A stretch of DNA of 64,000 nucleotides from assembly GCA_004295085.1 (NCBI GenBank), contig SHNF01000009.1, positions 248,001-312,000 on the forward strand. Reading direction: 5' to 3'. Below are positions 44,961 to 53,400 of the stretch, piece by piece (positions within the stretch are counted from its first letter, which is position 1; every line of letters starts with the position of its first letter). The position numbers and the translations under genes are program-made. This stretch comes from Planctomycetota bacterium (lineage in GTDB: Bacteria; Planctomycetota; UBA1135). Below the pieces are notes generated by a model, which saw only the letters and a list, made by a program, of their open reading frames with translations, was not told the DNA's origin and searched no databases.

Positions 44961-45523
44961 TCTTCTCCCTTGTGCCACCAATAGAGACTACTGCTGCCGT
45001 AGACGCGCTCCTCGAGCCCCGACAGCTGCGCGCGCTCGTGCGGCGCGAGCAGACCCTTGGGGGCGTGCACCACCGCGCAGCCGCCGGGGGCGAGCCGTGC
45101 CGCCAGCGCGCAGAACAGCTCCCAGGTCTCCGGCCGTCCGGAGCCGCGGAACGCCGCGTACGGCGGGTCGTAGAACAGCAGGTTCGGGGGCTGTCTTGGC
45201 GCCTGGTCCAGGAAGGAGCGTACGTCCACCTGCGCCACTTCGTGCCGGTCGGCGTAGCCGAGTTCGGCAGCGCTGGCGCGCAACTGCGCCGCCGCCGCCC
45301 GGTGCCGCTCCACGGCCACCACCCTCGCGGCCCCCCGCGACAGCGCCTCGAAGCCGAGGATGCCGCTGCCGGCGTAGACGTCCCAGATGACGGCTTCCGG
45401 AATGAGCGCCCGCAGGTGGTTCATCAGCCCTTGCCGCGCCCGCTCGGGCAGGGGCCGGGTGGACGCCACTGCCGGCACGCGCAGCTTGCGGCCCCGATGC
45501 TCGCCGGCCGTGATCCGGAGCAT
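44957..45523 (-). CDS. rsmD: 16S rRNA (guanine-966-N2)-methyltransferase RsmD
   Basis: A protein of 188 residues starting [14 protein letters not shown], the standard RsmD opening. The cofactor site [18 protein letters not shown] (48-65) and catalytic DPPY (119-122) follow. RsmD methylates G966 of 16S rRNA in the assembled small subunit. The ATG was chosen because the family begins exactly there. The frame is open much further upstream, but only opposite pdxJ. It overlaps nagA by 4 bases and diverges from pdxJ across 48 bases. Confidence 0.93.
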   Translation of the reverse strand: MLRITAGEHRGRKLRVPAVASTRPLPERARQGLMNHLRALIPEAVIWDVYAGSGILGFEALSRGAARVVAVERHRAAAAQLRASAAELGYADRHEVAQVDVRSFLDQAPRQPPNLLFYDPPYAAFRGSGRPETWELFCALAARLAPGGCAVVHAPKGLLAPHERAQLSGLEERVYGSSSLYWWHKGEE

Positions 45524-45571
45524 CGGCCCAGGGTAGCGTGGATCCGGCCGGAACGGGACAATCGTGGCCCG

Positions 45572-46303
45572 ATGCCCCGCTTGCACGTCAACATCGACCA
45601 CGTGGCCACGGTGCGCCAGGCCCGGCGCGAGCGCGTTCCCGATCCCGTCGCGGCAGCGGTGATCTGCGAGCTGGCGGGAGCTCAGGGAATCACCGTTCAC
45701 CTGCGCGAGGACCGGCGCCACATCCAGGATCGCGACCTGCGCCTGCTGCGCGAGACGGTGACGACCCTGCTGAACCAGGAGATGGCGCTGGCCGAGGAGA
45801 TGGTGCGGATCGCGCTGGAAGTGCGCCCGGACGAGGTGTGCGTCGTGCCCGAGGACCGCCAGGAGCTGACCACCGAAGGCGGGCTGGACGCGGCGGCGGC
45901 CCTGCCCCGGCTGCACAAGGAGGTGCCGAAGCTGCAGCAGGCCGGAATCGCGGTCAGCCTGTTCGTGGATCCCGATCCCAAGGCGCTGGAAGCCGCGGCC
46001 CAGTGCGGCGCCGACTTCGTGGAGCTGCACACCGGCCGGTACGCGCGCGCACGCGCCGCGGAACGGCACAACGAGCTGAAGCGTCTCGAGACCGCGGCGC
46101 GCTATGCCCACGAGCTGGGGCTGCGCGTCAACGCCGGGCACGGGCTGGACTACGACAACGTGGGCGAGGTGGCCCGCCTGCCGCACGTGGAAGAGCTGAA
46201 CATCGGCTTCGCCATCGTCGCCAGGTCGGTCCTCGTGGGCCTGGACCAGGCGGTGCGCGAGATGCTGGACCGCCTGCTCGCCTCCGGCGCGGCCGAAGCG
46301 TGA
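45572..46303 (+). CDS. pdxJ: Pyridoxine 5'-phosphate synthase
   Basis: A protein of 243 residues. [14 protein letters not shown] (6-19), [14 protein letters not shown] (42-55), [15 protein letters not shown] and [12 protein letters not shown] are the conserved PdxJ blocks with His, Glu and Arg active-site residues. PdxJ condenses 1-deoxyxylulose-5-P with 3-amino-1-hydroxyacetone phosphate to form pyridoxine phosphate. A GACAAT hexamer lies 9 bases before the ATG. The stop overlaps the next gene's GTG. Confidence 0.96.
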   Translation: MPRLHVNIDHVATVRQARRERVPDPVAAAVICELAGAQGITVHLREDRRHIQDRDLRLLRETVTTLLNQEMALAEEMVRIALEVRPDEVCVVPEDRQELTTEGGLDAAAALPRLHKEVPKLQQAGIAVSLFVDPDPKALEAAAQCGADFVELHTGRYARARAAERHNELKRLETAARYAHELGLRVNAGHGLDYDNVGEVARLPHVEELNIGFAIVARSVLVGLDQAVREMLDRLLASGAAEA

Positions 46304-46527
46304 GCGAGTCCGGGCTCAACCCGCGCGAGAAGACGGGCCGGAGGATGCGGCTCGTCGCCTGCACGGTCGTGGGCGCGCCCCTGGCCTTGGCCCTCCTGCC
46401 GTTATACCTGGTGCAGGTCCGCAGCGGCCACGGCGATCGCTGGGCCCCGTACTCCTATGCCGCAGCGGGCTTCGGCATGCTGGTCCTGCCGTTCTGGCTG
46501 GTGGCCTTGTTGAATCTCCTGCGATGA
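46300..46527 (+). CDS. Small two-helix membrane protein
   Basis: A protein of 75 residues. GTG at 46300 overlaps the pdxJ stop (GTGA), and its own stop overlaps the GT4 ATG (ATGA). It has a basic N-terminus followed by two hydrophobic helices (about 17-39 and 51-73) separated by a short polar loop ([12 protein letters not shown]). No family is recognised. The double overlap argues that it is truly translated and coupled to its neighbours. Function is unknown. Confidence 0.75.
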   Translation: MSESGLNPREKTGRRMRLVACTVVGAPLALALLPLYLVQVRSGHGDRWAPYSYAAAGFGMLVLPFWLVALLNLLR

Positions 46528-47615
46528 GCGGCCGCAGGACGGTCTTCGTCAATGCGCGCTTCCTTTCGGAGCCGATCACCGGCGTGCAGCGCTGCGGCCG
46601 CGAGCTCCTGCGCGAGTTCGACGCCATGCTGGAGGAAGGCGAAGTGGACCGCGGACGCTTCGGCTTCACCCTGCTCACGCCGGAGCCGCCGCTCGGCTTC
46701 TCCTGCCGGCACCTGCAGCTGCACGTGGCCGGCCCGTGGCGATCGCACCTGTGGGAACAAATGGCGCTGCCGCGCCGCGCGCCGGGATTCCTGCTCAGTC
46801 TCAAGAACACCGCGCCTGCGTTCCGGCGCGGCGGCGGACTGCTGATCCACGATCTGCAGGTGTACGGCTGTCCGGACACGCATGGCCGCACCTTCCAGCG
46901 CCTGTACCGGTTCATCACGCCGCGCGCCGCGCGCCGGGCCGCCGCGCTGTTCGCGCCGTCGCAGTTCACCGCCGGCGAGATCGAGCGCTTTCTCGCCATC
47001 CCGGCCGCCGCGGTGACCGTCACCTCGGAGGGCCACGAGCACGCGCTGCGGGAGGGCGCGGATCCAGCCATCCTGGCACGCCACCGCATCCCGGCCGGCG
47101 CCTACCTGCTGGCGGTCAGCAGCCTCAATCCCAACAAGAACTTCGCCGCCGTGCTGCGCGCCCTGCGCCTGCTGGACACGCGCGACGTCGCCTTCGTGAT
47201 CGCCGGCGGCGCCAACCCGCAAGTGTTCGCACGTTCCGACCCCACAGCCCTGCCTGCGGGGGCCATCCACGTGGGCCGGGTGAGCGACGCCGAGCTGCGG
47301 GCTCTCTACGAAAACGCCCTGGCCTTCGTGTTCCCCTCCTTCTACGAAGGCTTCGGCCTCCCCCCGCTCGAGGCCATGGCGCTCGGCTGCCCCGTCGTGT
47401 GCAGCAACAGCTCCTCGCTTCCGGAGGTCGGCGGCGACGCGGTGCTCTACTGCGATCCCGCTGACGACGCCGACATCGCCCGCCAGGTGCGCCGTCTCAT
47501 CGACGAGCCGCGCCTGCGCGGCGAGCTGGCCGAGCGCGGCCGCCGCCGCGCCGCCGGGTTCCGCTGGCGCGACGCGGCGCGCCGCATCTGGCAGCGCATC
47601 GAGCCGCTGCTGTGA
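46524..47615 (+). CDS. Glycosyltransferase family 4
   Basis: A protein of 363 residues with a GT-B fold. The C-terminal donor-binding domain has SLNPNKNFAAVLRAL, then FPSFYEGFGLPPLEAMALGCPVV with the GT4 E-x7-E motif, and SSSLPEVGGDAVLY. The N-terminal domain carries SEPITGVQRC, common in mannosyl- or rhamnosyltransferases of surface polysaccharides. It probably transfers a sugar from a nucleotide donor at the cytoplasmic face. It overlaps the preceding small membrane protein gene by 4 bases and converges on the next gene with a 12-base gap. Confidence 0.9.
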   Translation: MSGRRTVFVNARFLSEPITGVQRCGRELLREFDAMLEEGEVDRGRFGFTLLTPEPPLGFSCRHLQLHVAGPWRSHLWEQMALPRRAPGFLLSLKNTAPAFRRGGGLLIHDLQVYGCPDTHGRTFQRLYRFITPRAARRAAALFAPSQFTAGEIERFLAIPAAAVTVTSEGHEHALREGADPAILARHRIPAGAYLLAVSSLNPNKNFAAVLRALRLLDTRDVAFVIAGGANPQVFARSDPTALPAGAIHVGRVSDAELRALYENALAFVFPSFYEGFGLPPLEAMALGCPVVCSNSSSLPEVGGDAVLYCDPADDADIARQVRRLIDEPRLRGELAERGRRRAAGFRWRDAARRIWQRIEPLL

Positions 47616-47627
47616 GCCGCCAGCCCG

Positions 47628-48431
47628 CTACTGCGGGCCGGGCTTGGGTGCCGGCTTCTGCCCTTGCTGCGGCGCCGCCTGGCCGTAATCCACCACGTTC
47701 GCGTCCGCCGGGGGTTGATATTGGAACTGGGTGTGGTCCATGTCCTCGCGCTTGGGATGGCGTACGTTGGTATAGCGGAGGGACATGATGAGGCCGGTGT
47801 CACCCCGTAGCTCGCGGTGCACAGGGAAGCCGGTCTTCTCGTCCAGGGTCAGCAGCATCGTCTTGGGCGGGTCATCGAACATGGCGCCGAGCTTCTCCTT
47901 GGCGTCCGCCTTGACCGTCCCGTGCAAAATGATCACGCCCTTGCCCGACTTGACTTCCTTGAAATCCACCAGCGCGGCAAAGTCCTGGACCAGGCGCACA
48001 GGATCCGGATCCATGCCGCCCATCCCCATGCCGAGCGCCAGGTCCTGGGCGCCCTGCAGTTGCGCCAGCGGGATCTTCTCCACCTGCGGTTTCTTGTAGT
48101 AGATCCAGTTGGTCTCGCTCCACAGCGTAGTGCCGTCGCAGACCAGAAGGTTGGAGGCGGTGACCGGCTCCGGACGGCCCTGCTGGTGCTGCTGCATCTT
48201 CTGCTCCAGGCGATAGTGCGTGGAGTCGGCGTAAACCAGGCGCCCGGTCCCGTCCATGGGGATCAGCATCTGCTGCCCCTTCATCTCCAGGTCCGCCTCC
48301 ACGGGCCGGCCGGCCAGCGTGGCCATCTTCTTGAGCCAGTACTCCGGCTTGTCGGTGTCTGCACCTTGCGGGTGGGCGGCGGCCGGCAGGGCGGCGCCGA
48401 GCAGGAATGCGGCGGTGAGCGGGAACTTCAT
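47628..48431 (-). CDS. Exported protein, possibly LolA/LppX-like fold
   Basis: A protein of 267 residues with a signal peptide (cleavage near AAA-HPQG). The mature protein has alternating amphipathic strands with phrases like GRLVYADSTHYRLEQKM, VCDGTTLWSETNWIYYKK and TLDEKTGFPVHREL. These resemble the unclosed beta-barrel of LolA/LolB-like lipoprotein carriers. The C-terminal 20 residues are Gln/Pro/Lys-rich. It shares style and orientation with the next upstream gene. The fold suggestion is from pattern only and should be treated as weak. Confidence 0.7.
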   Translation of the reverse strand: MKFPLTAAFLLGAALPAAAHPQGADTDKPEYWLKKMATLAGRPVEADLEMKGQQMLIPMDGTGRLVYADSTHYRLEQKMQQHQQGRPEPVTASNLLVCDGTTLWSETNWIYYKKPQVEKIPLAQLQGAQDLALGMGMGGMDPDPVRLVQDFAALVDFKEVKSGKGVIILHGTVKADAKEKLGAMFDDPPKTMLLTLDEKTGFPVHRELRGDTGLIMSLRYTNVRHPKREDMDHTQFQYQPPADANVVDYGQAAPQQGQKPAPKPGPQ

Positions 48432-48514
48432 GGCAGAGACCTTGTTACGGACAATGACAAGCGCCGGGACGGGAGATTCCCGCCCCGGCGCGTGTGCCCG
48501 GCGGGCCGGGGGGA

Positions 48515-49303
48515 TCAGAACTCTTCCTCGCCCTCGCCGCCGCCCACGCCCAGGAACATGCTGAGGTCAATGACCGGGACGCCTTGCGGAGCGGTGTACT
48601 GGAAGCGCTCGGCCGGGATGGACTCGGGGAATTGCACCCCGCTGGTGATCAGCTCGACGTTCACTTCCTCTTCCCCGCCGCCCACCATCTTCAGCGACCT
48701 GGGGAACCAGGTCTTTTCATCCAGGGCCAGGGCCACGTTGACCTTCTCGTCCCCATCGCCGCCCAGGTCGGACTCCGACACGGTGGCGGTCAGATTGCGC
48801 ACGCCGTCCTTCACCTCTTCCTTGAACTGGATCTTGTTGACGCCCTCCAGGACGGCCGAAAAGTCCATGCCTTGCGCCAACTGGCCCACGGCGTCCTTGT
48901 TCTTCAGCAGCGCCAGGGACAGCTTCATGACCTGGGTGCCCTGAGGCGTCGGAAACTCGGCGTACAAGTCCTTCCCGTCGGCCACCAGCTTCATGGTCAG
49001 GTCCTCGCCCTCCATGACGCCCTTCAAGGTGAGGTTCACCGCGAGCTTGCCGGCGCCGCCCCACGCGACGTGCCCGCTGCCGCTGGTCTCGTCCTCGGCC
49101 TGAGCACTCAGGTTGACGTCGCATTCGAAGGGCTTCTGGAGGATCGCCTCCAGGCGAGTCAGGAGCTCGGGCTTGGCGGGCGCGCCCGCCTGAGGCTGAG
49201 TCGCCTGCGGCTGGCTGGCCGGCGGCTTGGCGGCCGGATCCTGAGCAAGTGCCGGCGCGGCGAAGGCCAACAGACCGGCGACAAGAAGTGAAGGTGTCGG
49301 CAT
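48515..49303 (-). CDS. Exported protein, possibly LolA/LppX-like fold
   Basis: A protein of 262 residues. A signal peptide ends near ALA-QDPA. A low-complexity Ala/Pro/Gln linker (about 23-45) precedes a beta-rich domain with one Cys. Like its downstream neighbour it has the phrase ALDEKTWFPRSLKM (compare TLDEKTGFPVHREL), suggesting related folds. The last residues are Gly/Glu-rich. A TACAAT hexamer occurs about 36 bases before the ATG. It diverges from clpB across 216 bases. No family is certain. Confidence 0.72.
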   Translation of the reverse strand: MPTPSLLVAGLLAFAAPALAQDPAAKPPASQPQATQPQAGAPAKPELLTRLEAILQKPFECDVNLSAQAEDETSGSGHVAWGGAGKLAVNLTLKGVMEGEDLTMKLVADGKDLYAEFPTPQGTQVMKLSLALLKNKDAVGQLAQGMDFSAVLEGVNKIQFKEEVKDGVRNLTATVSESDLGGDGDEKVNVALALDEKTWFPRSLKMVGGGEEEVNVELITSGVQFPESIPAERFQYTAPQGVPVIDLSMFLGVGGGEGEEEF

Positions 49304-49519
49304 GAATTGTGGCGTGCTGGACGGGATGCGGGTCGAAGATTGTACGGCCTACGGAGTCCGCTGTCTCCTTCATTCCCATCTGCCTGGAAACAACCCGTTG
49401 CGCTTGAGTGACCTCTGAGCGGCCGCCGGCTTTGACATGCCATTCCGGCAGCAGAGCCGGATCTTCGTGCGGAATCGGGCCCGCCTTTGCGGCATACCGC
49501 TTGCTAGTCCCAACCCGCC

Positions 49520-52135
49520 ATGATCCAACCGGAGCGCTGGACCCAGAAGACACGAGAAGCCTTTCAGGAAGCGGAGCGCGAGGCGCGCGAGCGCGGACAT
49601 CGTGGCGTACAGCCGGCTCACCTCCTGGAGGTCCTGCTGAAACAAACGGAGGGGCTTGTTCCGGCCCTGTTGAACAAGGCCGGTGTCACCCCAGTACTGG
49701 CCCGGCGCTACGCCGAGGAGGAACTGGCCAAACTCCCCAAAGTCGAAGGAGGCCAGACCGGATTGGACCGTGCCACGGCCAATCTGCTGGAGGCCGCCGA
49801 CGTCGTGCGCCAGGAGCACGGTGACGACTACCTGAGCACCGAGCACCTGATCCTGGCTCTTGCAGCCAGCGATACGCCGCTGGGGCGCAACCTGCGCAGC
49901 TCGGGCTGCACTCCCGAAAACCTGCGGCAGGCGCTCCAGGACCTGCGCGGCGCGCGGCGGGTCACCGACGACAACCCGGAGGGCAAGGACAACGCGCTGC
50001 AGAAGTTCGCCAATGACCTCACGGCACGCGCCCGTGACGGCAAGCTCGATCCCGTGATCGGCCGGGAGGACGAGATCCGCCGCGTCATGCAGATCCTCTC
50101 GCGGCGCACCAAGAACAACCCGGTGTTGATCGGCGATCCGGGGGTCGGCAAGACCGCGGTGGTCGAGGGGCTGGCCCAGCGCATCGTCGCCGGTGACGTC
50201 CCCACCGGCCTCAAGAACAAGCGCGTGCTGGCGCTCGACATGGGCGCGCTCCTGGCCGGCGCCAAGTATCGCGGCGAGTTCGAGGAGCGCCTGAAAGCCG
50301 TCCTCAACGAGGTCCAGCAGGCCGCCGGCCAGATCATCCTCTTCATCGATGAGCTGCACACGGTGGTCGGCGCCGGCGCCGCGGAGGGCGCGGTGGACGC
50401 CGCCAACCTGCTCAAGCCGGCCCTGGCGCGCGGCGAGCTGCGTTGCATCGGCGCCACCACCATCGACGAGTACCGCAAGCACATCGAGAAGGATGCGGCG
50501 CTGGAACGGCGCTTCCAGCCGGTGCGCGTGGAGGAGCCAAGCGAAGCGGAGACCGTGGCCATCCTGCGCGGCCTGGCGGAGCGCTACCAGGTGCACCACG
50601 GCGTGCGCATCACCGACGCGGCGCTGGTGACCGCCGCGCGCCTCACCAAGCGCTACATCCCAGACCGGCGCCTGCCCGACAAGGCCATCGACGCCGTGGA
50701 CGAGGCCGCCAGCCGCCTGCGCCTGGAGCTCGATTCCATGCCGGCCGAGCTGGACCTGCTGGAGCGCCGCATCCGCCAGCACCGCATCGAGCGCGCCGGG
50801 CTGGAGGCGGAAGGCGGCCCGGACGCCAAAGCCAAGATCCAGCGCCTGGACGAAACCCTCTCCTCCCTGGATGAGGAGGCCAAGGCCTTGCGTGCCCGCT
50901 GGCAGAACGAGAAGAAGATCATCGACGAGATCAAGGCGCTGCGCGAGGAGGTCGAGGGCCTGCGCAACCGCAGCCAGGCGCTGGAGCGCGAAGGCAAGTA
51001 CGAGGAGGTCGGCCGCATCCGCTACGGCGACATCCCCGAGCGCGAGCGCCGCATCACCGAGGCGGAGAAGCAGCTGGCGCAGATGCAGCAGGACCGGCCC
51101 CTGCTGCGCGAGGAGGTGGGCCCCGAGGAGATTGCGAAGGTGGTGGCGGCCTGGACCGGCATTCCGGTGGACCGCCTGGTTGAAACGGAGCGGATCAAGC
51201 TGCTCAACCTCGAGGAGCGCCTGCGCCGGCACGTCGTGGGCCAGGACCACGCCCTCAAGGCCGTGGCCGAAACCGTGCGCCGCGCCCGCGCCGGCCTGCA
51301 GGACGAGCGCCGCCCGCTCGGCTCCTTCGTGTTCCTGGGCCCGACCGGCGTGGGCAAGACCGAGCTGAGCCGCGCCCTGGCCACCGATCTGTTCGGCGAC
51401 CAGAACGCCATGATCCGTCTGGACATGTCCGAGTACCAGGAAAAGCACACCGTCTCGCGCCTGATCGGCGCCCCGCCGGGCTACATCGGCCATGACGAGG
51501 GCGGCCAGCTCACGGAAGCGGTGCGCCGCCACCCCTACGCCGTGGTCCTGCTGGACGAGATCGAGAAGGCGCACCCGGACGTGTTCAACACCTTGCTCCA
51601 GGTCCTCGATGACGGCCGGCTCACCGACAGCAAGGGACACACGGTGGATTTCCGCAACACCTTGCTGATCATGACCAGCAATCTGGGCGGGGCGCTCGGC
51701 GTCATGCACGACGCCATGGAGGAGCCGACGCGCTACGAGCAGCGCTACCGCGAGGCGCTCAAGGCGCATTTCCGGCCCGAGTTCCTCAACCGCCTGGACG
51801 ACATCGTCGTCTTCCACCCGCTGACCAAGAAGGTGTTGCGCGCGATCGTGGACCTGCAGCTCCAGCGCGTCGCCGCGCGCCTGCTCGAGACCGCCCAGCT
51901 CGCCCTGGACATGGACGATTCCGCCCGCGACTGGCTGGCCGACCACGGATACGACCCGGACTTCGGCGCGCGCCCGCTGCGCCGTGTGATCGAGCACGAG
52001 ATCCTGAACCCGCTCAGCACCCGCATCCTGGCCGGCGAGCTGGCCGGCGCCACCGGCATCCGCGTGACCGCGGGCGCGGACGGGCTGGAGATCCAGCCCG
52101 TCCACCCGCGCACGCCGGCCGCGTCCGCCCGGTAG
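49520..52135 (+). CDS. clpB: ATP-dependent disaggregase ClpB
   Basis: A protein of 871 residues. It has an N-terminal double-repeat Clp-N domain (1-145), first AAA+ domain with Walker A GDPGVGKT (205-212), a full coiled-coil middle domain (about 400-525) and second AAA+ domain with GPTGVGKT (607-614). The loop after TSNLGG lacks the IGF/VGF tripeptide, so it should not dock ClpP. ClpB rescues aggregated protein with DnaK. No obvious heat-shock operator was seen in the 216-base upstream region, which it shares with the divergent exported-protein gene. Confidence 0.97.
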   Translation: MIQPERWTQKTREAFQEAEREARERGHRGVQPAHLLEVLLKQTEGLVPALLNKAGVTPVLARRYAEEELAKLPKVEGGQTGLDRATANLLEAADVVRQEHGDDYLSTEHLILALAASDTPLGRNLRSSGCTPENLRQALQDLRGARRVTDDNPEGKDNALQKFANDLTARARDGKLDPVIGREDEIRRVMQILSRRTKNNPVLIGDPGVGKTAVVEGLAQRIVAGDVPTGLKNKRVLALDMGALLAGAKYRGEFEERLKAVLNEVQQAAGQIILFIDELHTVVGAGAAEGAVDAANLLKPALARGELRCIGATTIDEYRKHIEKDAALERRFQPVRVEEPSEAETVAILRGLAERYQVHHGVRITDAALVTAARLTKRYIPDRRLPDKAIDAVDEAASRLRLELDSMPAELDLLERRIRQHRIERAGLEAEGGPDAKAKIQRLDETLSSLDEEAKALRARWQNEKKIIDEIKALREEVEGLRNRSQALEREGKYEEVGRIRYGDIPERERRITEAEKQLAQMQQDRPLLREEVGPEEIAKVVAAWTGIPVDRLVETERIKLLNLEERLRRHVVGQDHALKAVAETVRRARAGLQDERRPLGSFVFLGPTGVGKTELSRALATDLFGDQNAMIRLDMSEYQEKHTVSRLIGAPPGYIGHDEGGQLTEAVRRHPYAVVLLDEIEKAHPDVFNTLLQVLDDGRLTDSKGHTVDFRNTLLIMTSNLGGALGVMHDAMEEPTRYEQRYREALKAHFRPEFLNRLDDIVVFHPLTKKVLRAIVDLQLQRVAARLLETAQLALDMDDSARDWLADHGYDPDFGARPLRRVIEHEILNPLSTRILAGELAGATGIRVTAGADGLEIQPVHPRTPAASAR

Positions 52136-52175
52136 CATCCTCGCCGCTGGACCGGAGGCGCCCTCCGCAAGGCCG

Positions 52176-52181
52176 CACAAT
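52176..52181 (+). promoter_or_regulatory. Candidate -10 hexamer (CACAAT)
   Basis: CACAAT ends 7 bases before ATG 52189 and overlaps the upstream ATG at 52180. It suggests that the DUF1080 lipoprotein starts at 52189. Confidence 0.35.
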
Positions 52182-52188
52182 GGCCGGC

Positions 52189-52905
52189 ATGCGCCGCTCG
52201 CGCACCCTGGTCCTCGCTCTCGCGCTGTGTGCCGCCGGCGCGTGCGCCGGGACGGAGCGCGACCCGGACCTGCCGCGGAGGAGCAACGCGCCCAACGGAC
52301 ATCCGTGGATCGAGATCCCGGAATCGGACTGGGAGACCTTGTTCGACGGCGTGAGCCTGGACGGCTGGAAGGAAACCGGCGACGCCGCCTGGGCCGTCGC
52401 GGACGGCACCTTGTGCGGGGCAACGGGCGGCGGCCAGCACAGCTTCCTGGTCACCGCACGCAGCTTCGGCGACTTCGTGCTGGAGCTGGAGGTGCTGGCC
52501 GAGCGCTCCGGGAACTCCGGGATCCAGATCCGCAGCCGGCTCGACGGCGGCGTCATGCGCGGCTACCAGATCGAGGTGGATCCGTCCCCGCGCGCCTGGT
52601 CGGGCGGCTTGTACGAGGAAGGCGGCCGCGGCTGGCTGCAGGACCTGTCGGACAACCCCGCCGCGCGCGCGGCGTTCCGACCCGACGGCTGGAACCGCTA
52701 CCGCATCGAGTGCCGCGGCCCGCGCATCCGCTCCTGGGTCAACGGCGTCGCCGCCGCGGACTACGCCGAGGCCGCCGTGCGGGAAGGCGTGATCGGCCTG
52801 CAAGTGCACGGCGGGGCCGACGTGCGCGTCCTCTGGCGCAACATCCGGATCCGCCGCCTGGGCCCGGAGCAGCCGGACTTCGTGCTTCCGGATCCAGGCG
52901 ACTGA
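52189..52905 (+). CDS. DUF1080 (3-keto-disaccharide hydrolase domain) lipoprotein
   Basis: A protein of 238 residues from ATG 52189 (ATG 52180 adds 3). The signal peptide MRRSRTLVLALALCAAGAC ends in a lipobox. The DUF1080 domain is recognisable by ETLFDGVSLDGWKE, a central NSGIQIRSR and GYQIEVD, and the late NRYRIECRGPRIRSWVNG and IGLQVHGG motifs. These lectin-like jelly-roll domains occur in sugar-degradation loci of Planctomycetota and Verrucomicrobiota; some act on 3-keto-glycosides. It converges with the cupin-dehydrogenase pair, with a 27-base gap. Confidence 0.9.
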   Translation: MRRSRTLVLALALCAAGACAGTERDPDLPRRSNAPNGHPWIEIPESDWETLFDGVSLDGWKETGDAAWAVADGTLCGATGGGQHSFLVTARSFGDFVLELEVLAERSGNSGIQIRSRLDGGVMRGYQIEVDPSPRAWSGGLYEEGGRGWLQDLSDNPAARAAFRPDGWNRYRIECRGPRIRSWVNGVAAADYAEAAVREGVIGLQVHGGADVRVLWRNIRIRRLGPEQPDFVLPDPGD

Positions 52906-52932
52906 GCGAACCGGCTGCTCGCACCACGCAGT

Positions 52933-53400
52933 TCACGGTTTGGGCCGGCGCATGCGCGCCTTCAGCTCCTCGTTCCTCCGCTTCACCTCCGGATTGCCGG
53001 CGTACCAGGGCGGGATGTCGTCGTAGTCGGGGATGCCGTCGTCGATGAGGAAGCGCGCGTTCGGGTCCTTGGGGTAGCCGGCAGCCACGGCGCCGGCGCA
53101 CAGCACCAGCAGCGGCTCGTGGTCGGCCGCGCGCAGGGCGCGCCGGGCCTCCGGGGCCGTGCGCACCACGTCGCCGCGCTGCAGCGGGATGAGTGCGCCG
53201 TCGATCAGGATCACGCCGCTTCCGCCCATCACCACGTACACCTCCTCCTGCTCCTTGTGGCTGTGGGTGAAGGTGTAGCCCTGGCCCGCGGGCAGGCGGA
53301 TGATGCCGATGCCGACCGCGGCGAGATCGAGCTGCTGGCGCGGGCTCACCAGCCCGGCGATCTGGTCGAAGTCGAAATGCATCTTGGTGTATGCCGTCAT
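52933..53400 (-). CDS. Cupin-domain protein
   Basis: A protein of 155 residues. The first cupin motif is present: GYTFTHSHKEQEEVYVVM with ligands His46, His48 and Glu53. The second motif reads RTAPEARRALRA, where the usual third histidine is replaced. The C-terminal 45 residues are charged (IPDYDDIPPWYAGN). Its ATG overlaps the stop of the large dehydrogenase/cytochrome gene (ATGA), so it is the second gene of that unit. It could be an isomerase, sensor or small-molecule binding protein. Confidence 0.85.
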   Translation of the reverse strand: MTAYTKMHFDFDQIAGLVSPRQQLDLAAVGIGIIRLPAGQGYTFTHSHKEQEEVYVVMGGSGVILIDGALIPLQRGDVVRTAPEARRALRAADHEPLLVLCAGAVAAGYPKDPNARFLIDDGIPDYDDIPPWYAGNPEVKRRNEELKARMRRPKP

